A program made the translations under genes and the position numbers. Source: an uncultured SAR116 cluster alpha proteobacterium (lineage in GTDB: Bacteria; Pseudomonadota; Alphaproteobacteria; Puniceispirillales; Marisalimonadaceae). Taken from it: 54,750 bases of DNA. A model generated the notes under the pieces. That model saw only the letters and a program-made list of their open reading frames with translations, ran no database searches and was not told the origin of the DNA. Below, piece after piece: positions 17,149 through 25,827 of this stretch. The stretch spans positions 1 to 54,750 of the forward strand of contig CACJQK010000010.1 of assembly GCA_902595515.1 (NCBI GenBank), given 5' to 3'. The stretch's first letter is position 1; every line of letters begins with the position of its first letter.

Positions 17149-17706
17149 CTATCCTTTATTTTTTCCCAATAATTCTTGAGTGAATTTTGGGTTTTGACTA
17201 TTTTTTCTTAACCAAATATCAAAAAAAATCTTTATAAATTCAGAGTTGTCAGTTTCTAATACCTTTTCATTTTGAAAATAAAATATTGCTTCATCGTTAT
17301 TTTTGATACCTATGAATTTATTATTTTTCTTTATTTTTCTAAATGCTTTATTTAATAAAGCATTTACTTCTTTTAATTCTTTTTCATTGAATTTTTTTTG
17401 CTTTTTCAGTTGATTGATGGTTTCATCTACAACACTTTTTTTGGAAAAATCTTTATTATATTTTAAAATTAAAGCAAATTTATTTGAAGGATAGCTGCCG
17501 CTTTCACTTATAAGTTTTGCATCATACATATTCCAAAAAAGAAATTGAAAATTAGCTTTTCCTACCATAGTTTGTTTTGAAAAATAATTATTCAATATAT
17601 TTACAGTGTTTTGATCTTCCCCAATTGCGTTTTTGGGATTTGAGTATACAAAATTAGAATATGAAAGAAAAATTAGTGTGAAAATTAAACAAAATTTACT
17701 AAACAT
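17149..17706 (-). CDS. chalcone isomerase-like periplasmic protein
   Basis: A 185-aa exported protein with an N-terminal signal peptide (hydrophobic to about residue 20, then Asn-Pro). The mature part begins with the VGKANFQFLFWNMYDAKL pattern and ends with EFIKIFFDIWL and a final LLGK, hallmarks of bacterial CHI-like proteins. These share the chalcone isomerase fold but have no established flavonoid chemistry; lipid or small-hydrophobe binding is often proposed. ATG 17706 is preferred over a TTG one codon earlier. Operon neighbours are a DUF3833 lipoprotein and YciB. In other proteobacteria CHI-like and DUF3833 genes occur together in photo-oxidative stress clusters. Confidence 0.75.
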   Translation of the reverse strand: MFSKFCLIFTLIFLSYSNFVYSNPKNAIGEDQNTVNILNNYFSKQTMVGKANFQFLFWNMYDAKLISESGSYPSNKFALILKYNKDFSKKSVVDETINQLKKQKKFNEKELKEVNALLNKAFRKIKKNNKFIGIKNNDEAIFYFQNEKVLETDNSEFIKIFFDIWLRKNSQNPKFTQELLGKNKG

Positions 17707-17712
17707 CAAATA

Positions 17713-18315
17713 TTACCAGCTTTTGAGATTTAAGGGTCCTATTTGAGTTGCAATTTTACCTCTTAAAAAAACTAAGGTAACTGATCCAATATTAATACCA
17801 AATTTACTGACGTAAGCTCTATTAATTGCTAAATCTTCACTTTGTTTATAGATCCAGTCGTTAAAGTGAACTTTAATATTTGAACCTTTGATATTTAGAT
17901 AAATATCATAAGACCAATTAAGTGTATTACCTGAAATAGATCCAGAGGCTATACCTTCAATATCATCAGCTTGTCCTTGATATAGGACTTGATTTTTATC
18001 AGTGATTTTTTTTATTTTCCAAATACGATTTGCTTGTTCACCATCATCATATAAAAAATCTTCGTCAAGAGTTAAGGTATTATTCTCTAACTTTCCTGTA
18101 ATGTTAACTCTAAATTGTCTTTTTAAATTCCCAAATCTATCTTCAAAAATGCCATAAGCTATTGTTTTACCTTCAAAAAAAGAAAATAAATCTAGTTTAG
18201 GAGTATTATTTTCAAATTGTTTCATATCAATTTTACTACAAGAACTTGATAATAATATAAATATAAATATAAAAAAAACTTTTATTTTGTATACAAGTTC
18301 ACCAACAGAAAACAA
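17713..18315 (-). CDS. DUF3833 lipoprotein
   Basis: A 200-aa lipoprotein: hydrophobic N-terminus and lipobox LSSSC with Cys26 as the lipidated residue. The mature part follows the DUF3833 pattern, with the FFEG-T-A-G-F-DR-G opening, a DDGE region and the conserved AYVSKFGI-G-VTL-F end. The family function is unknown; in several gammaproteobacteria it lies with CHI-like, DUF2878 and cyclopropane-fatty-acid synthase genes under ECF-sigma/ChrR control. The start is TTG at 18315 with GGAG six bases upstream; no in-frame ATG precedes the signal sequence. It leads the operon DUF3833, CHI-like, YciB. Confidence 0.75.
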   Translation of the reverse strand: MFSVGELVYKIKVFFIFIFILLSSSCSKIDMKQFENNTPKLDLFSFFEGKTIAYGIFEDRFGNLKRQFRVNITGKLENNTLTLDEDFLYDDGEQANRIWKIKKITDKNQVLYQGQADDIEGIASGSISGNTLNWSYDIYLNIKGSNIKVHFNDWIYKQSEDLAINRAYVSKFGINIGSVTLVFLRGKIATQIGPLNLKSW

Positions 18316-18369
18316 TTTTTACTCCATAATTTATATGTTTGATATAAGAGTTTTTTTTTAAAATTCAAT

Positions 18370-19404
18370 TTATATGGTAGATTTTTCAGGGTCTCTTTTT
18401 TCAGACAATTCAAAAGCATTTGCAAAAATTTCGTAAGATTTAATACGATGATTTTCGTTATGACACCAGGTTAAAATAGCAATCTCATCAATATTATTTT
18501 CTTCAACTAGTTTAGAAATTTTATTCTTTGTTATATTTGCGTCTCCTACCAATGAGTTTTGATACATATTTTGATATTGTTCTGTCCAACCATTATCATT
18601 GATAATACTCAAGGCATTATCAGGATCAGTGATAGATTCAAGCTGACCATAATTTCTACCAATCTTCCATGCAGCTCTAGATGCAAATAAATATTTTGCC
18701 TCTTCATTTGTATTTGCAGTTAAGGCCCACATACATACATTAACTAGAGGTTTAGAGAATTTTTCTGACGGACGAAATTCAGATCTATAAATATTTAAAG
18801 CTTCTTGAAGTCCTTGTCCATCTGTAATGAAATGTGCAAAACAATATGGAATACCCAAATAAGCTGCTAACTGAGCACCATAATTAGATGTTCCAAGCAT
18901 CCAAATTTCTGGAATAGTATCTGAAATAGGCTGAGCGATTAAATGTCTAAATGGATGACCTTCGATTAACTTTTCATTTGAAACCCATGCTATTAGATCC
19001 CTTACATGACTTGGAAAATGTTCACTATCACTCCTGCTGTTTGGATTTAATGCTAATGCAGTTCTTCCATCAGATCCTGGTGCTCTTCCTAAACCTAAAT
19101 CAATTCTGTTAGGGGCTATTGCTTCTAAAACTCTAAATTGTTCTGCAACTTTAAGTGGTGAATAATGAGGTAACATTATGCCTGCGCTTCCAATCCTTAT
19201 TGAAGATGTATTACATGCTATGGCTGCCATCAATATTTCAGGTGCAGTCCCAATAATTGTAGGATGGTTATGGTGTTCTGAAACCCAAAATCTTTTGTAA
19301 CCAAGTTTTTCGGCTTTTTTTGCTAAATTTATACTATCTTTTATTGTTACCGACTGAGGCTTTCCTTCAACTGAAACTGATTGTTCAAGAATTGAAACTT
19401 TCAT
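18370..19404 (-). CDS. LLM-class flavin-dependent oxidoreductase (luciferase-like)
   Basis: A 344-aa bacterial-luciferase-like TIM-barrel protein. Conserved patches fit the 'luciferase family oxidoreductase group 1' type: WVSEHHN at about 41-47, the IRIGSAGIMLPHYSPLKVAEQF stretch, and DLGLGRAPGSD. It would use reduced FMN (or F420) to oxygenate or reduce a small molecule; no partner flavin reductase is adjacent. It starts 22 nt after the amidohydrolase gene upstream, so the two are probably co-transcribed. Substrate unknown. Confidence 0.87.
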   Translation of the reverse strand: MKVSILEQSVSVEGKPQSVTIKDSINLAKKAEKLGYKRFWVSEHHNHPTIIGTAPEILMAAIACNTSSIRIGSAGIMLPHYSPLKVAEQFRVLEAIAPNRIDLGLGRAPGSDGRTALALNPNSRSDSEHFPSHVRDLIAWVSNEKLIEGHPFRHLIAQPISDTIPEIWMLGTSNYGAQLAAYLGIPYCFAHFITDGQGLQEALNIYRSEFRPSEKFSKPLVNVCMWALTANTNEEAKYLFASRAAWKIGRNYGQLESITDPDNALSIINDNGWTEQYQNMYQNSLVGDANITKNKISKLVEENNIDEIAILTWCHNENHRIKSYEIFANAFELSEKRDPEKSTI

Positions 19405-19426
19405 AGAATTTGCCTAAAGATAATTA

Positions 19427-20470
19427 TCATAATTTTATCTTATATGTTTTTGCAGCATTTTCATAAAACAATTTATTTTTTTCATTATCTGACATGTTTT
19501 CTGAAATTATTTTGAATGCATTCCATAACGAACCATAGCTACAAGAGCCTTTATCAACTGGAAAGTTACTTTCAAACATACATCTTTCAACGCCAAACAT
19601 GTCAATTGTTTCATAAATCCATGACTTCCATATATCAGCTAATTGAGAAGAGTTTGGTGGATTGTGATTTAAATGAAATTTTGCACCATTAACTTTCATA
19701 CCTAATCCACCTAATTTAACTTTAATGTTTGGTAATCTTGATAATCTCATCATAGCCTTACGCCACTCTCTATGAGTTAAGGCTTGCTTTCCTTCATATT
19801 CACCAAGATGAATGGGTCCTCCAATATGATTAAGAATAATGCTAAGTTCTGGTAGTGTCATGGCTATTTTTTCCATTTCACTTAATTGTGTGTGATATAT
19901 CCAAAAATCTAGTGAAAGTCCTGCGTCTTGCAAGCATCTTGCACCTTCAACAAATTTTGGATGTGACATAAGGGATAAATCAGAATTTACAGCACCAGAT
20001 TTAATTCTAGGGTCTGGATGTGCCGCTAAAAGCATTCTTATGCCTTTTAGTCGACCTTCACTAATTTCTAAACCTTTTTGTATAACTGGTTTCAATTTAT
20101 TTCCAAAAGTTAGATCAAGAGATCCAACTATAGATGCATTTACCTTAACTTTATTATCCGGTATTAGAACAGCTCTTTTGCCTTCATTTGTAGCAAATTC
20201 AATTTCACTGAGAGTTCTGAATTCTTCAAGTCCATCTTGTAAATATATCTTTGTGTTAGATGAGCTCATAATATAAACAGTTGCCTTTATATTATGACCT
20301 GAAGACTCAATGTCCTCCAACAATTCTTCTACATAATATTTTCCAAATCCAACATCCCAAAGATGATGATGTGGATCAATAATATTCAGATCAGGAAGTA
20401 AAGGTTGTTCTTTTAATTTATTTAACCAATTTGGTCTCACATCAAGGTGAGGTGATTTGATTTTTTTCAT
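19427..20470 (-). CDS. amidohydrolase-2 family metal-dependent hydrolase (sugar lactonase-like)
   Basis: A 347-aa TIM-barrel hydrolase of the amidohydrolase-2/COG3618 type. The metal motif DPHHHLWD is at 32-39 and the strand-end NHIGGP appears about residue 215; an Asn-Phe-Pro patch (ESNFPVD) near the C-terminus is also typical. COG3618 includes L-fuconolactone and L-rhamnono-lactone hydrolases and 2-pyrone-4,6-dicarboxylate lactonase. In this window a sugar lactonase would suit the sugar-acid operons at 31-37 kb, but the gene is paired with a luciferase-like oxidoreductase, so another lactone or amide is possible. Confidence 0.83.
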   Translation of the reverse strand: MKKIKSPHLDVRPNWLNKLKEQPLLPDLNIIDPHHHLWDVGFGKYYVEELLEDIESSGHNIKATVYIMSSSNTKIYLQDGLEEFRTLSEIEFATNEGKRAVLIPDNKVKVNASIVGSLDLTFGNKLKPVIQKGLEISEGRLKGIRMLLAAHPDPRIKSGAVNSDLSLMSHPKFVEGARCLQDAGLSLDFWIYHTQLSEMEKIAMTLPELSIILNHIGGPIHLGEYEGKQALTHREWRKAMMRLSRLPNIKVKLGGLGMKVNGAKFHLNHNPPNSSQLADIWKSWIYETIDMFGVERCMFESNFPVDKGSCSYGSLWNAFKIISENMSDNEKNKLFYENAAKTYKIKL

Positions 20471-20473
20471 CTA

Positions 20474-20491
20474 AATTTCTCTGTAGAAATT
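20474..20491 (-). promoter_or_regulatory. hairpin just upstream of the amidohydrolase start
   Basis: AATTTCT and AGAAATT (7-bp arms, 4-nt loop) end four bases before the minus-strand ATG at 20470. In the transcript this hairpin covers the place where a ribosome site should be, so it may reduce translation. No other Shine-Dalgarno is evident. Confidence 0.25.
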
Positions 20492-20601
20492 GAAAATAAT
20501 TTATTTTTTATTTATGATTTAAATTATTTAACACTAACTTACTAAGTGCAAATAAAATTTGAATGTTTTCCTAGTTCTACCCTAAGGAGCCTAAATATAT
20601 T

Positions 20602-21465
20602 ATGAAAATTAATAATAATCAGAATATTGATTTTAAGACAATTAAAGTAAATCCTATTGCAGGTGCGCTTGGAGCTCAGATAGATAATATTGATTTATCT
20701 GAAAATCTGCCTGATGAAATTATATCTGAAATCTATGATGCACTGTTAGCTTATCAAGTGATATTTTTTAGAGACCAAAAGTTTAGTCCAGACACTCAAA
20801 AAGCATTCGCAGAAAGAATTGGAAAGCCAATAGTTTATCCTTTTGTAAAAAGTTTAGAAAATTTTCCTGAGATAACACCAATTTTGAAAAAGGAAACTGA
20901 CACAAACAATTTTGGTGGAATTTGGCATAGTGATACTACCTATCAAGAAGAACCTCCCATGGGAACAATGCTGTATGGTATCGAAACACCTAATTATGGT
21001 GGAGATACAGAGTGGTCTAATCAATACATGGCTTATGAAAGTTTATCTGAGGGTATGAAAAAATTTTTAGATACTCTTGAAGCAGTAAATATATCAGGTA
21101 AATCACGAGTTGCTAAAACCAGATCGGATATTATGAAACATGCATCAGTTGGTCTAAAAGGAGACGAATTAAAAGCTATTCATCCAGTAGTAAGAACACA
21201 CCCAGAAACTAAAAGAAAATCATTATATGTTAATGAAGCTCATACAACCAATTTTGTTGGTATGACGGAGGAAGAAAGTACACCAATATTAGAGTACTTA
21301 TACAAGCATCAAATCAAATCAGAATTTACTTGTAGATTTCAATGGAAACCAGGGTCTGTAGCAATTTGGGATAATAGATGTACAATGCATAATCCTATAA
21401 ATGATTACCATGGACAAAGACGATTAATGCATAGAATTACTTTTGCAGGAGACAAACCGTCATAA
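20602..21465 (+). CDS. TauD/TfdA-family 2-oxoglutarate-dependent dioxygenase
   Basis: A 287-aa Fe(II)/2-oxoglutarate dioxygenase. The iron-binding facial triad fits His109 and Asp111 (WHSDTTY) and His263 (TMHNPINDYHG), with an Arg-rich C-terminal motif RRLMHRITFAGD that binds 2-oxoglutarate. TauD releases sulfite from taurine; TfdA cleaves aryloxyacetate ethers; others act on alkyl sulfates. No sulfonate transporter is beside it, so taurine is not secure. It heads an operon with a cupin (20 nt gap) and an HCCA isomerase-like protein, which leans towards an aromatic or ether substrate. AAGGAG lies rather far (12 nt) from the ATG. Confidence 0.88.
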   Translation: MKINNNQNIDFKTIKVNPIAGALGAQIDNIDLSENLPDEIISEIYDALLAYQVIFFRDQKFSPDTQKAFAERIGKPIVYPFVKSLENFPEITPILKKETDTNNFGGIWHSDTTYQEEPPMGTMLYGIETPNYGGDTEWSNQYMAYESLSEGMKKFLDTLEAVNISGKSRVAKTRSDIMKHASVGLKGDELKAIHPVVRTHPETKRKSLYVNEAHTTNFVGMTEEESTPILEYLYKHQIKSEFTCRFQWKPGSVAIWDNRCTMHNPINDYHGQRRLMHRITFAGDKPS

Positions 21466-21485
21466 GCAAAAAAGTGGAGAAAAAA

Positions 21486-21854
21486 ATGTCGCAAAAAAAA
21501 TATTTTAATAACATAAATGACTTAGATTCAGGAATAAAAAGAGAACTTGCAGAAGGAGTTTCTACAAGAATTTTTTGTGGTGAACAAGCTATGCTATCTC
21601 TGGTTGACATTGAGCCAAATGCTAAAGGTAAAATTCACTCACATCCAGAAGAGCAATGGGGATTTTTGATTGAAGGTTCTGGAATTAGAATTCAAGGTGG
21701 CGAAGAAATAGAAATTAAAAAGGGTGACTTTTGGCAAACGCCTGGCGGGGTTGAACATGGTATTATAGCTGGTCCAGAAGGAGCAAAAATCCTTGATGTT
21801 TTTAGCCCTCCTAGAGAAAATTACAAATCTGCTGGTTCTGGATTCGGTTCATAA
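21486..21854 (+). CDS. small cupin-domain protein
   Basis: A 122-aa single-domain cupin. Cupin motif 1 is seen as HSHPEEQWGFLIEGSG and motif 2 as PGGVEHGI, giving two His and a Glu for a metal. A GTG at 21474 would add four residues, but GGAG at 21476-21479 sits inside that extension six bases before ATG 21486, so the ATG is the true start. It lies between TauD and the HCCA isomerase-like gene (whose ATG overlaps its stop by one base). Likely an accessory dioxygenase, isomerase or metabolite-binding protein of the same pathway; reaction unknown. Confidence 0.85.
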   Translation: MSQKKYFNNINDLDSGIKRELAEGVSTRIFCGEQAMLSLVDIEPNAKGKIHSHPEEQWGFLIEGSGIRIQGGEEIEIKKGDFWQTPGGVEHGIIAGPEGAKILDVFSPPRENYKSAGSGFGS

Positions 21855-22456
21855 TGATTTCAATTGATTATTTTATGAGCCATGGAAGTCCTTGGACATT
21901 TCTTGGACATGGTCGTTTAGGGGTATTGATAAAAAAATTTAATGTTAATTTAAATATGTATCCAGTAAACTATGGGGAGATTTTCCCAATTTCCGGAGGT
22001 CTTCCTGTTTCAAAGAGACCACCTCAAAGACAAAATTTGAGATTACAAGAATTGAATAGATGGTCTAAATTTTTAAATATAAAATTAAATCCACAACCAA
22101 AATTTTTCCCATCAAAATCTGTTCTTCCATCATTAATAATCATAGCTGCAAAAATCCAAAAAATAGAAAATTATTTTGAGCTTGCCGATAATATTATGAA
22201 TAGTTTGTGGGTAAAAAATCAAGATGTAGACAATGAAGATGTACTTATAAACATATTGAACCTCATGAACTTAAATTCAAAAAAAATTATTTCGTTTGCT
22301 AAAAGTGAAGAATGTAAAAAAATCTTTGAAGAATATACCCAACTAGCGATTAAAAAAAATGTTTTCGGAGCTCCAACATATATTATAAATGATCAAATTT
22401 ATTGGGGACAAGATAGGTTGGATTTTGTTGAAAGGCATTTATTAAGTCTAAATTGA
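21854..22456 (+). CDS. 2-hydroxychromene-2-carboxylate isomerase family (DsbA-fold) protein
   Basis: A 200-aa thioredoxin-fold protein of the HCCA isomerase/GST-kappa group. The N-terminal active-site region reads SHGSPWTF with Ser12 in the place of the redox Cys, so it is not a disulfide oxidoreductase. The C-terminal signature FGAPTYII...WGQDRLDFVERHL is the clearest mark of the family. HCCA isomerase works in naphthalene-type ring catabolism using glutathione; family members in marine bacteria often have unknown substrates. It is translationally coupled to the cupin. Confidence 0.85.
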   Translation: MISIDYFMSHGSPWTFLGHGRLGVLIKKFNVNLNMYPVNYGEIFPISGGLPVSKRPPQRQNLRLQELNRWSKFLNIKLNPQPKFFPSKSVLPSLIIIAAKIQKIENYFELADNIMNSLWVKNQDVDNEDVLINILNLMNLNSKKIISFAKSEECKKIFEEYTQLAIKKNVFGAPTYIINDQIYWGQDRLDFVERHLLSLN

Positions 22457-22519
22457 ACTAATAAGTATTGTTTTTAAAAAATTATTTGAGTAATATGCGA
22501 AAAAAATTAAGGATATGTC

Positions 22520-23761
22520 ATGGATACAAGTATTGATATAGATCAAAAAAATGTAGTCGATCTTAAATCAAGGTCTAAGGTTAAACCTAATTTCAATTGG
22601 GAAGATCCTCTCTTATTAGATTCTTTGATTTCTGAAGAAGAAGCTCTAATTAAATCAACTGCTCACGAATATGCTCAAGCCAAACTTTTACCAAGAGTAG
22701 AGGAAGCATTTTTAGAAGAAAAAACTGATAAAAAAATCTTTAAGGAAATGGGAGAACTTGGTTTGTTGGGAATTACTATTCCAGAAAAGTATGGTTGTGC
22801 TGGTGCTTCATACGTATCCTATGGATTAGTAGCTAAAGAGATAGAAAGAGTTGACTCAGGTTACAGATCAATGATGTCTGTTCAATCTTCTTTAGTGATG
22901 CATCCAATTTACTCATACGGTAGCGAAGAACAAAGACAAAAGTATTTACCAGGTTTGGCTTCAGGTGATCTTATTGGTTGTTTTGGATTGACTGAACCTG
23001 ATGCTGGATCAGATCCCAGCTCTATGAAAACTACAGCAATAAAAGTTAAAGGTGGATACTCTTTATCTGGTTCAAAAATGTGGATTTCTAATTCTCCAAT
23101 AGCTGATGTTTTTGTTGTTTGGGCTAAGTCTAAAGAACATGGTGACGCCATTAAAGGATTTATACTTGAAAAAGAAATGAAAGGTTTAAGTGCACCAAAA
23201 ATAAAAGGAAAATTATCATTAAGAGCGTCTATAACTGGTGAGATAGTTATGGACAATGTCTTTGTTCCAGATGAAAATCTATTGCCAAATATTACTGGTC
23301 TAAAAGGTCCATTTGGCTGTTTGAATAGAGCTAGATATGGCATAGCTTGGGGAGTGATGGGGGCTGCTGAAGACTGTTGGCACAGAGCTCGCCAGTATAC
23401 ATTAGATAGAAAACAATTTGGTAAACCATTGGCAGCCACACAGTTAATTCAAAAAAAACTAGCTGATATGCAGACTGAAATCACATTAGGTTTAAGTGCT
23501 GCACTTCAAGTTGGAAGATTATTTGATCAAGGCAATTTAGCACCGGAAGCCATTTCACTCATTAAAAGAAATAACTGTGGAAAAGCTCTAGAAATTGCAA
23601 GACTTTCAAGAGATATGCATGGTGGGAACGGTATTCATGCTGAATATCAGGTGATGCGACATTTGATGAATCTGGAGACTGTTAATACCTACGAAGGTAC
23701 ACATGATGTTCATGCATTAATACTTGGTCGAGCACAAACTGGTATCCAAGCTTTTTTTTAA
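22520..23761 (+). CDS. gcdH: glutaryl-CoA dehydrogenase
   Basis: An acyl-CoA dehydrogenase of 413 aa that fits glutaryl-CoA dehydrogenase: oxidation and decarboxylation of glutaryl-CoA to crotonyl-CoA in lysine, tryptophan and aromatic breakdown, with electrons passed to ETF. The catalytic base is Glu392 in [14 protein letters not shown], the form typical of GcdH rather than other acyl-CoA dehydrogenases. [12 protein letters not shown] and WISNSPIAD are the FAD-domain motifs. AAGGAT stands five bases before ATG 22520. The next beta-oxidation gene is far away at 52264-54360. Confidence 0.92.
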   Translation: MDTSIDIDQKNVVDLKSRSKVKPNFNWEDPLLLDSLISEEEALIKSTAHEYAQAKLLPRVEEAFLEEKTDKKIFKEMGELGLLGITIPEKYGCAGASYVSYGLVAKEIERVDSGYRSMMSVQSSLVMHPIYSYGSEEQRQKYLPGLASGDLIGCFGLTEPDAGSDPSSMKTTAIKVKGGYSLSGSKMWISNSPIADVFVVWAKSKEHGDAIKGFILEKEMKGLSAPKIKGKLSLRASITGEIVMDNVFVPDENLLPNITGLKGPFGCLNRARYGIAWGVMGAAEDCWHRARQYTLDRKQFGKPLAATQLIQKKLADMQTEITLGLSAALQVGRLFDQGNLAPEAISLIKRNNCGKALEIARLSRDMHGGNGIHAEYQVMRHLMNLETVNTYEGTHDVHALILGRAQTGIQAFF

Positions 23762-24077
23762 ATATAAGTATTAGGTTTATTATAACTAAATTGATCTTGA
23801 ATATTATCAATTGATATTGCTTATAGTATTTTAAATTATGTATCTTCGAGTTTCATTTCCAATTTTATCTTAACATAAGAAACTTCTTCTTTATCAAAAC
23901 AACTAATTATTTTTGCGTTTAATCCAGTTTTTAAGCATATTAATTGATTATTAATTTTATTATCATTACTCATAAAGTTTTGCTTTAATTGTTAAAAAAA
24001 AATCGTAACATACAATGAGAATTTCATATTAATTATTATTGTTGAAATGAGATTAATTTATAATTAAGAAAAGTTTT
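23762..24077. other. 316-nt gap between gcdH and the cyclase gene
   Basis: This is the longest gap in the window. It holds an inverted repeat AATTGAT/ATCAATT at 23789-23812 with a 10-nt loop, a weak candidate terminator without a clear T-run, and a 45-codon minus-strand ORF at 23836-23973 described separately. The remaining ~100 bases before 24078 are AT-rich and probably hold the promoter of the cyclase gene; I cannot place boxes with confidence. Confidence 0.4.
23836..23973 (-). CDS. possible 45-aa small protein
   Basis: A minus-strand ORF from ATG 23973 to TAA 23836-23838. The product begins MSNDNKINNQL and has a patterned C-terminal half (KTGLNAKIISCFDKE, then alternating beta-like residues to KLEDT) that looks like a real small beta fold, perhaps KOW- or SH3-like, rather than random AT-rich translation. 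The ribosome site is not clear (AAAACTTT upstream). No family recognised; it could be spurious. Confidence 0.3.
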   Translation of the reverse strand: MSNDNKINNQLICLKTGLNAKIISCFDKEEVSYVKIKLEMKLEDT

Positions 24078-25820
24078 ATGTCTGAAGTTAAAAGAAGATT
24101 AGCAACTATATTAGCAACTGACTGTGTTGATTTCAGTAAACACATGGAATCCCAAGAAGAAAAAACACTAAGCAGTTTAAAAGAATGTAGAGATATTATT
24201 GATCCAATAATAAACAAATTTTCTGGGAGAATTTTCCATACCGCTGGTGACTCAATAATAGCTGAATTTGATAGTCCCGTGGGGGCAACAAAAGCAGCTG
24301 TTGAATTTCAGAAATCCATAAAAGATAGAAATTTAATAGAGGATATAAATCCTAAATTATCGTGGAGAGTAGGTGTTCATTTAGACGATATTATTATTGA
24401 AGGTGACAACATTTATGGGAATGGTGTCAATATAGCTGCTCGTCTCGAGGGTCAATCACCAGTTGGAGAAATTTTAATTTCAGATGTAGTAAGGCAGCAA
24501 ATACATAACAAAATTGATGAGACTATTTATCCTTTAGGTAAAATTGAGTTGAAAAATATTTCAAATAATTTCGAAGTTTTTTCCTTACTTGGTGATGGTA
24601 AAAGTAAAATAAAAAATGTCTCAAATAAAAATCTTAATAAAAAACCAAAATTTGCAATTTTACCTTTTGCGAATACCAGTAAAGATGAAGATAGTGGTTT
24701 CTTAGTTGATGGTATTGTTGAGGATTTAATTACAGAATTTTCTATGATGCGTGAGTTCGAAATACTTTCAAGACAAACAACAGTTAATTTCAAAGATGAA
24801 AATCAAGACATAAAAGAATTTTCAAAGAAATTCGATTTAGATTTTATTGTTACAGGAGGCATCCGTGCTTCTGGTAAAAGAGTAAGAATAAGTATCGAAT
24901 TAAGTGATGCAAAAGATGATAGTATTATCTGGAGTAACAAATATGACAGGGTTCTTGAGGATATTTTTGATTTACAGGATGAAATAGTTAGAAAAATTTC
25001 AATTGCCCTACTTGGAGAGATTGAAATTAGTTCGTTGCAAAGATCGAAAAGAAAGCCAACAGAAAATATAAGTTCATATGAATATTTATTAAGAGGGAAA
25101 GAAAATCATCATAAATTTACAAAAGAAGCTTGTCAGGAAGCATTAAAAAACTTCGACAAAGCCATTGAAGCAGACGCAAATAATGCTCAGGCCTATGCTT
25201 GGAAATGTTGTACTTTAGGCCAGGCAATGTTTAGAGGTTTTTCAGATCAAAATCCTGAAGAAATTTTTACAGAAGCTAAACAAAATATAGATAAAGCTCT
25301 AGAATTAAATGAGAATGATTTTGAGTGTCATAGAATGTTATCCGCAGTTTACTTAAGTAATCATGATTATGTTTTAGCTGAGGATCATGGAAGAAAGGCA
25401 TTCAATATGGTTCCAAACGATCCAAGAGTACTATCTGGATATGGTGAAGTTTTAGTAAGAACAGGAAAGGTTGATAAAGGTTTAGAATTACTTAATAAAG
25501 CATATGAGCTTGATCCTATTCCGCAAGGTCAGTCATCTTCAGATAACAGAGTAAAAGACTTAATTCTTGGTTATTTTTTTGCTGAGGATTATAACAAAGT
25601 AGTTGAATTAAGTTTTGATATTAGTGTTATGGACCCTAGATCTATTGCGTTAATTCTATATTCTAGGTCACAACTAAAACAAGATTTAGAAATGAGTAAA
25701 GAATATAAAGTTTTAAAGAGTGATTTTAAAGAAACCGACTGGACCCAAGCTGTTGATAGATTTCATATACAAAGTGAAGATATAAGAAAAAATTTATTAG
25801 AATTTATAGAGGGTGTATAA
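24078..25820 (+). CDS. class III nucleotidyl cyclase-TolB-like-TPR protein
   Basis: A 580-aa three-part protein: N-terminal class III cyclase homology domain (about 5-180), TolB-like/FlgO-like domain (about 190-320, opening FAILPFANTS), then TPR repeats to the end. Metal Asp15 and Asp58 and the transition-state pair Asn118/Arg122 (VNIAARLE) are kept. The two residues that set purine specificity are changed: His54 where Lys is usual (FHTAGD) and Asn111 where Asp is usual (DNIYGNG). It may make cNMP with altered specificity or act only as a sensor. No transmembrane segment; cytoplasmic. This is the only signalling-type gene besides the phosphatase at 49.6-50.3 kb. Confidence 0.85.
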   Translation: MSEVKRRLATILATDCVDFSKHMESQEEKTLSSLKECRDIIDPIINKFSGRIFHTAGDSIIAEFDSPVGATKAAVEFQKSIKDRNLIEDINPKLSWRVGVHLDDIIIEGDNIYGNGVNIAARLEGQSPVGEILISDVVRQQIHNKIDETIYPLGKIELKNISNNFEVFSLLGDGKSKIKNVSNKNLNKKPKFAILPFANTSKDEDSGFLVDGIVEDLITEFSMMREFEILSRQTTVNFKDENQDIKEFSKKFDLDFIVTGGIRASGKRVRISIELSDAKDDSIIWSNKYDRVLEDIFDLQDEIVRKISIALLGEIEISSLQRSKRKPTENISSYEYLLRGKENHHKFTKEACQEALKNFDKAIEADANNAQAYAWKCCTLGQAMFRGFSDQNPEEIFTEAKQNIDKALELNENDFECHRMLSAVYLSNHDYVLAEDHGRKAFNMVPNDPRVLSGYGEVLVRTGKVDKGLELLNKAYELDPIPQGQSSSDNRVKDLILGYFFAEDYNKVVELSFDISVMDPRSIALILYSRSQLKQDLEMSKEYKVLKSDFKETDWTQAVDRFHIQSEDIRKNLLEFIEGV

Positions 25821-25827
25821 TTTAAAT

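Noticed and set aside
20495-20530. AATAATTTA/TAAATTATT inverted repeat upstream of tauD
   Set aside because: All A/T with a long spacer in AT-rich DNA; expected by chance.
22909-23439. Long minus-strand open frame of 176 codons inside gcdH
   Set aside because: Antisense to a clearly coding gene, no motif and a sequence typical of a reverse-strand shadow.
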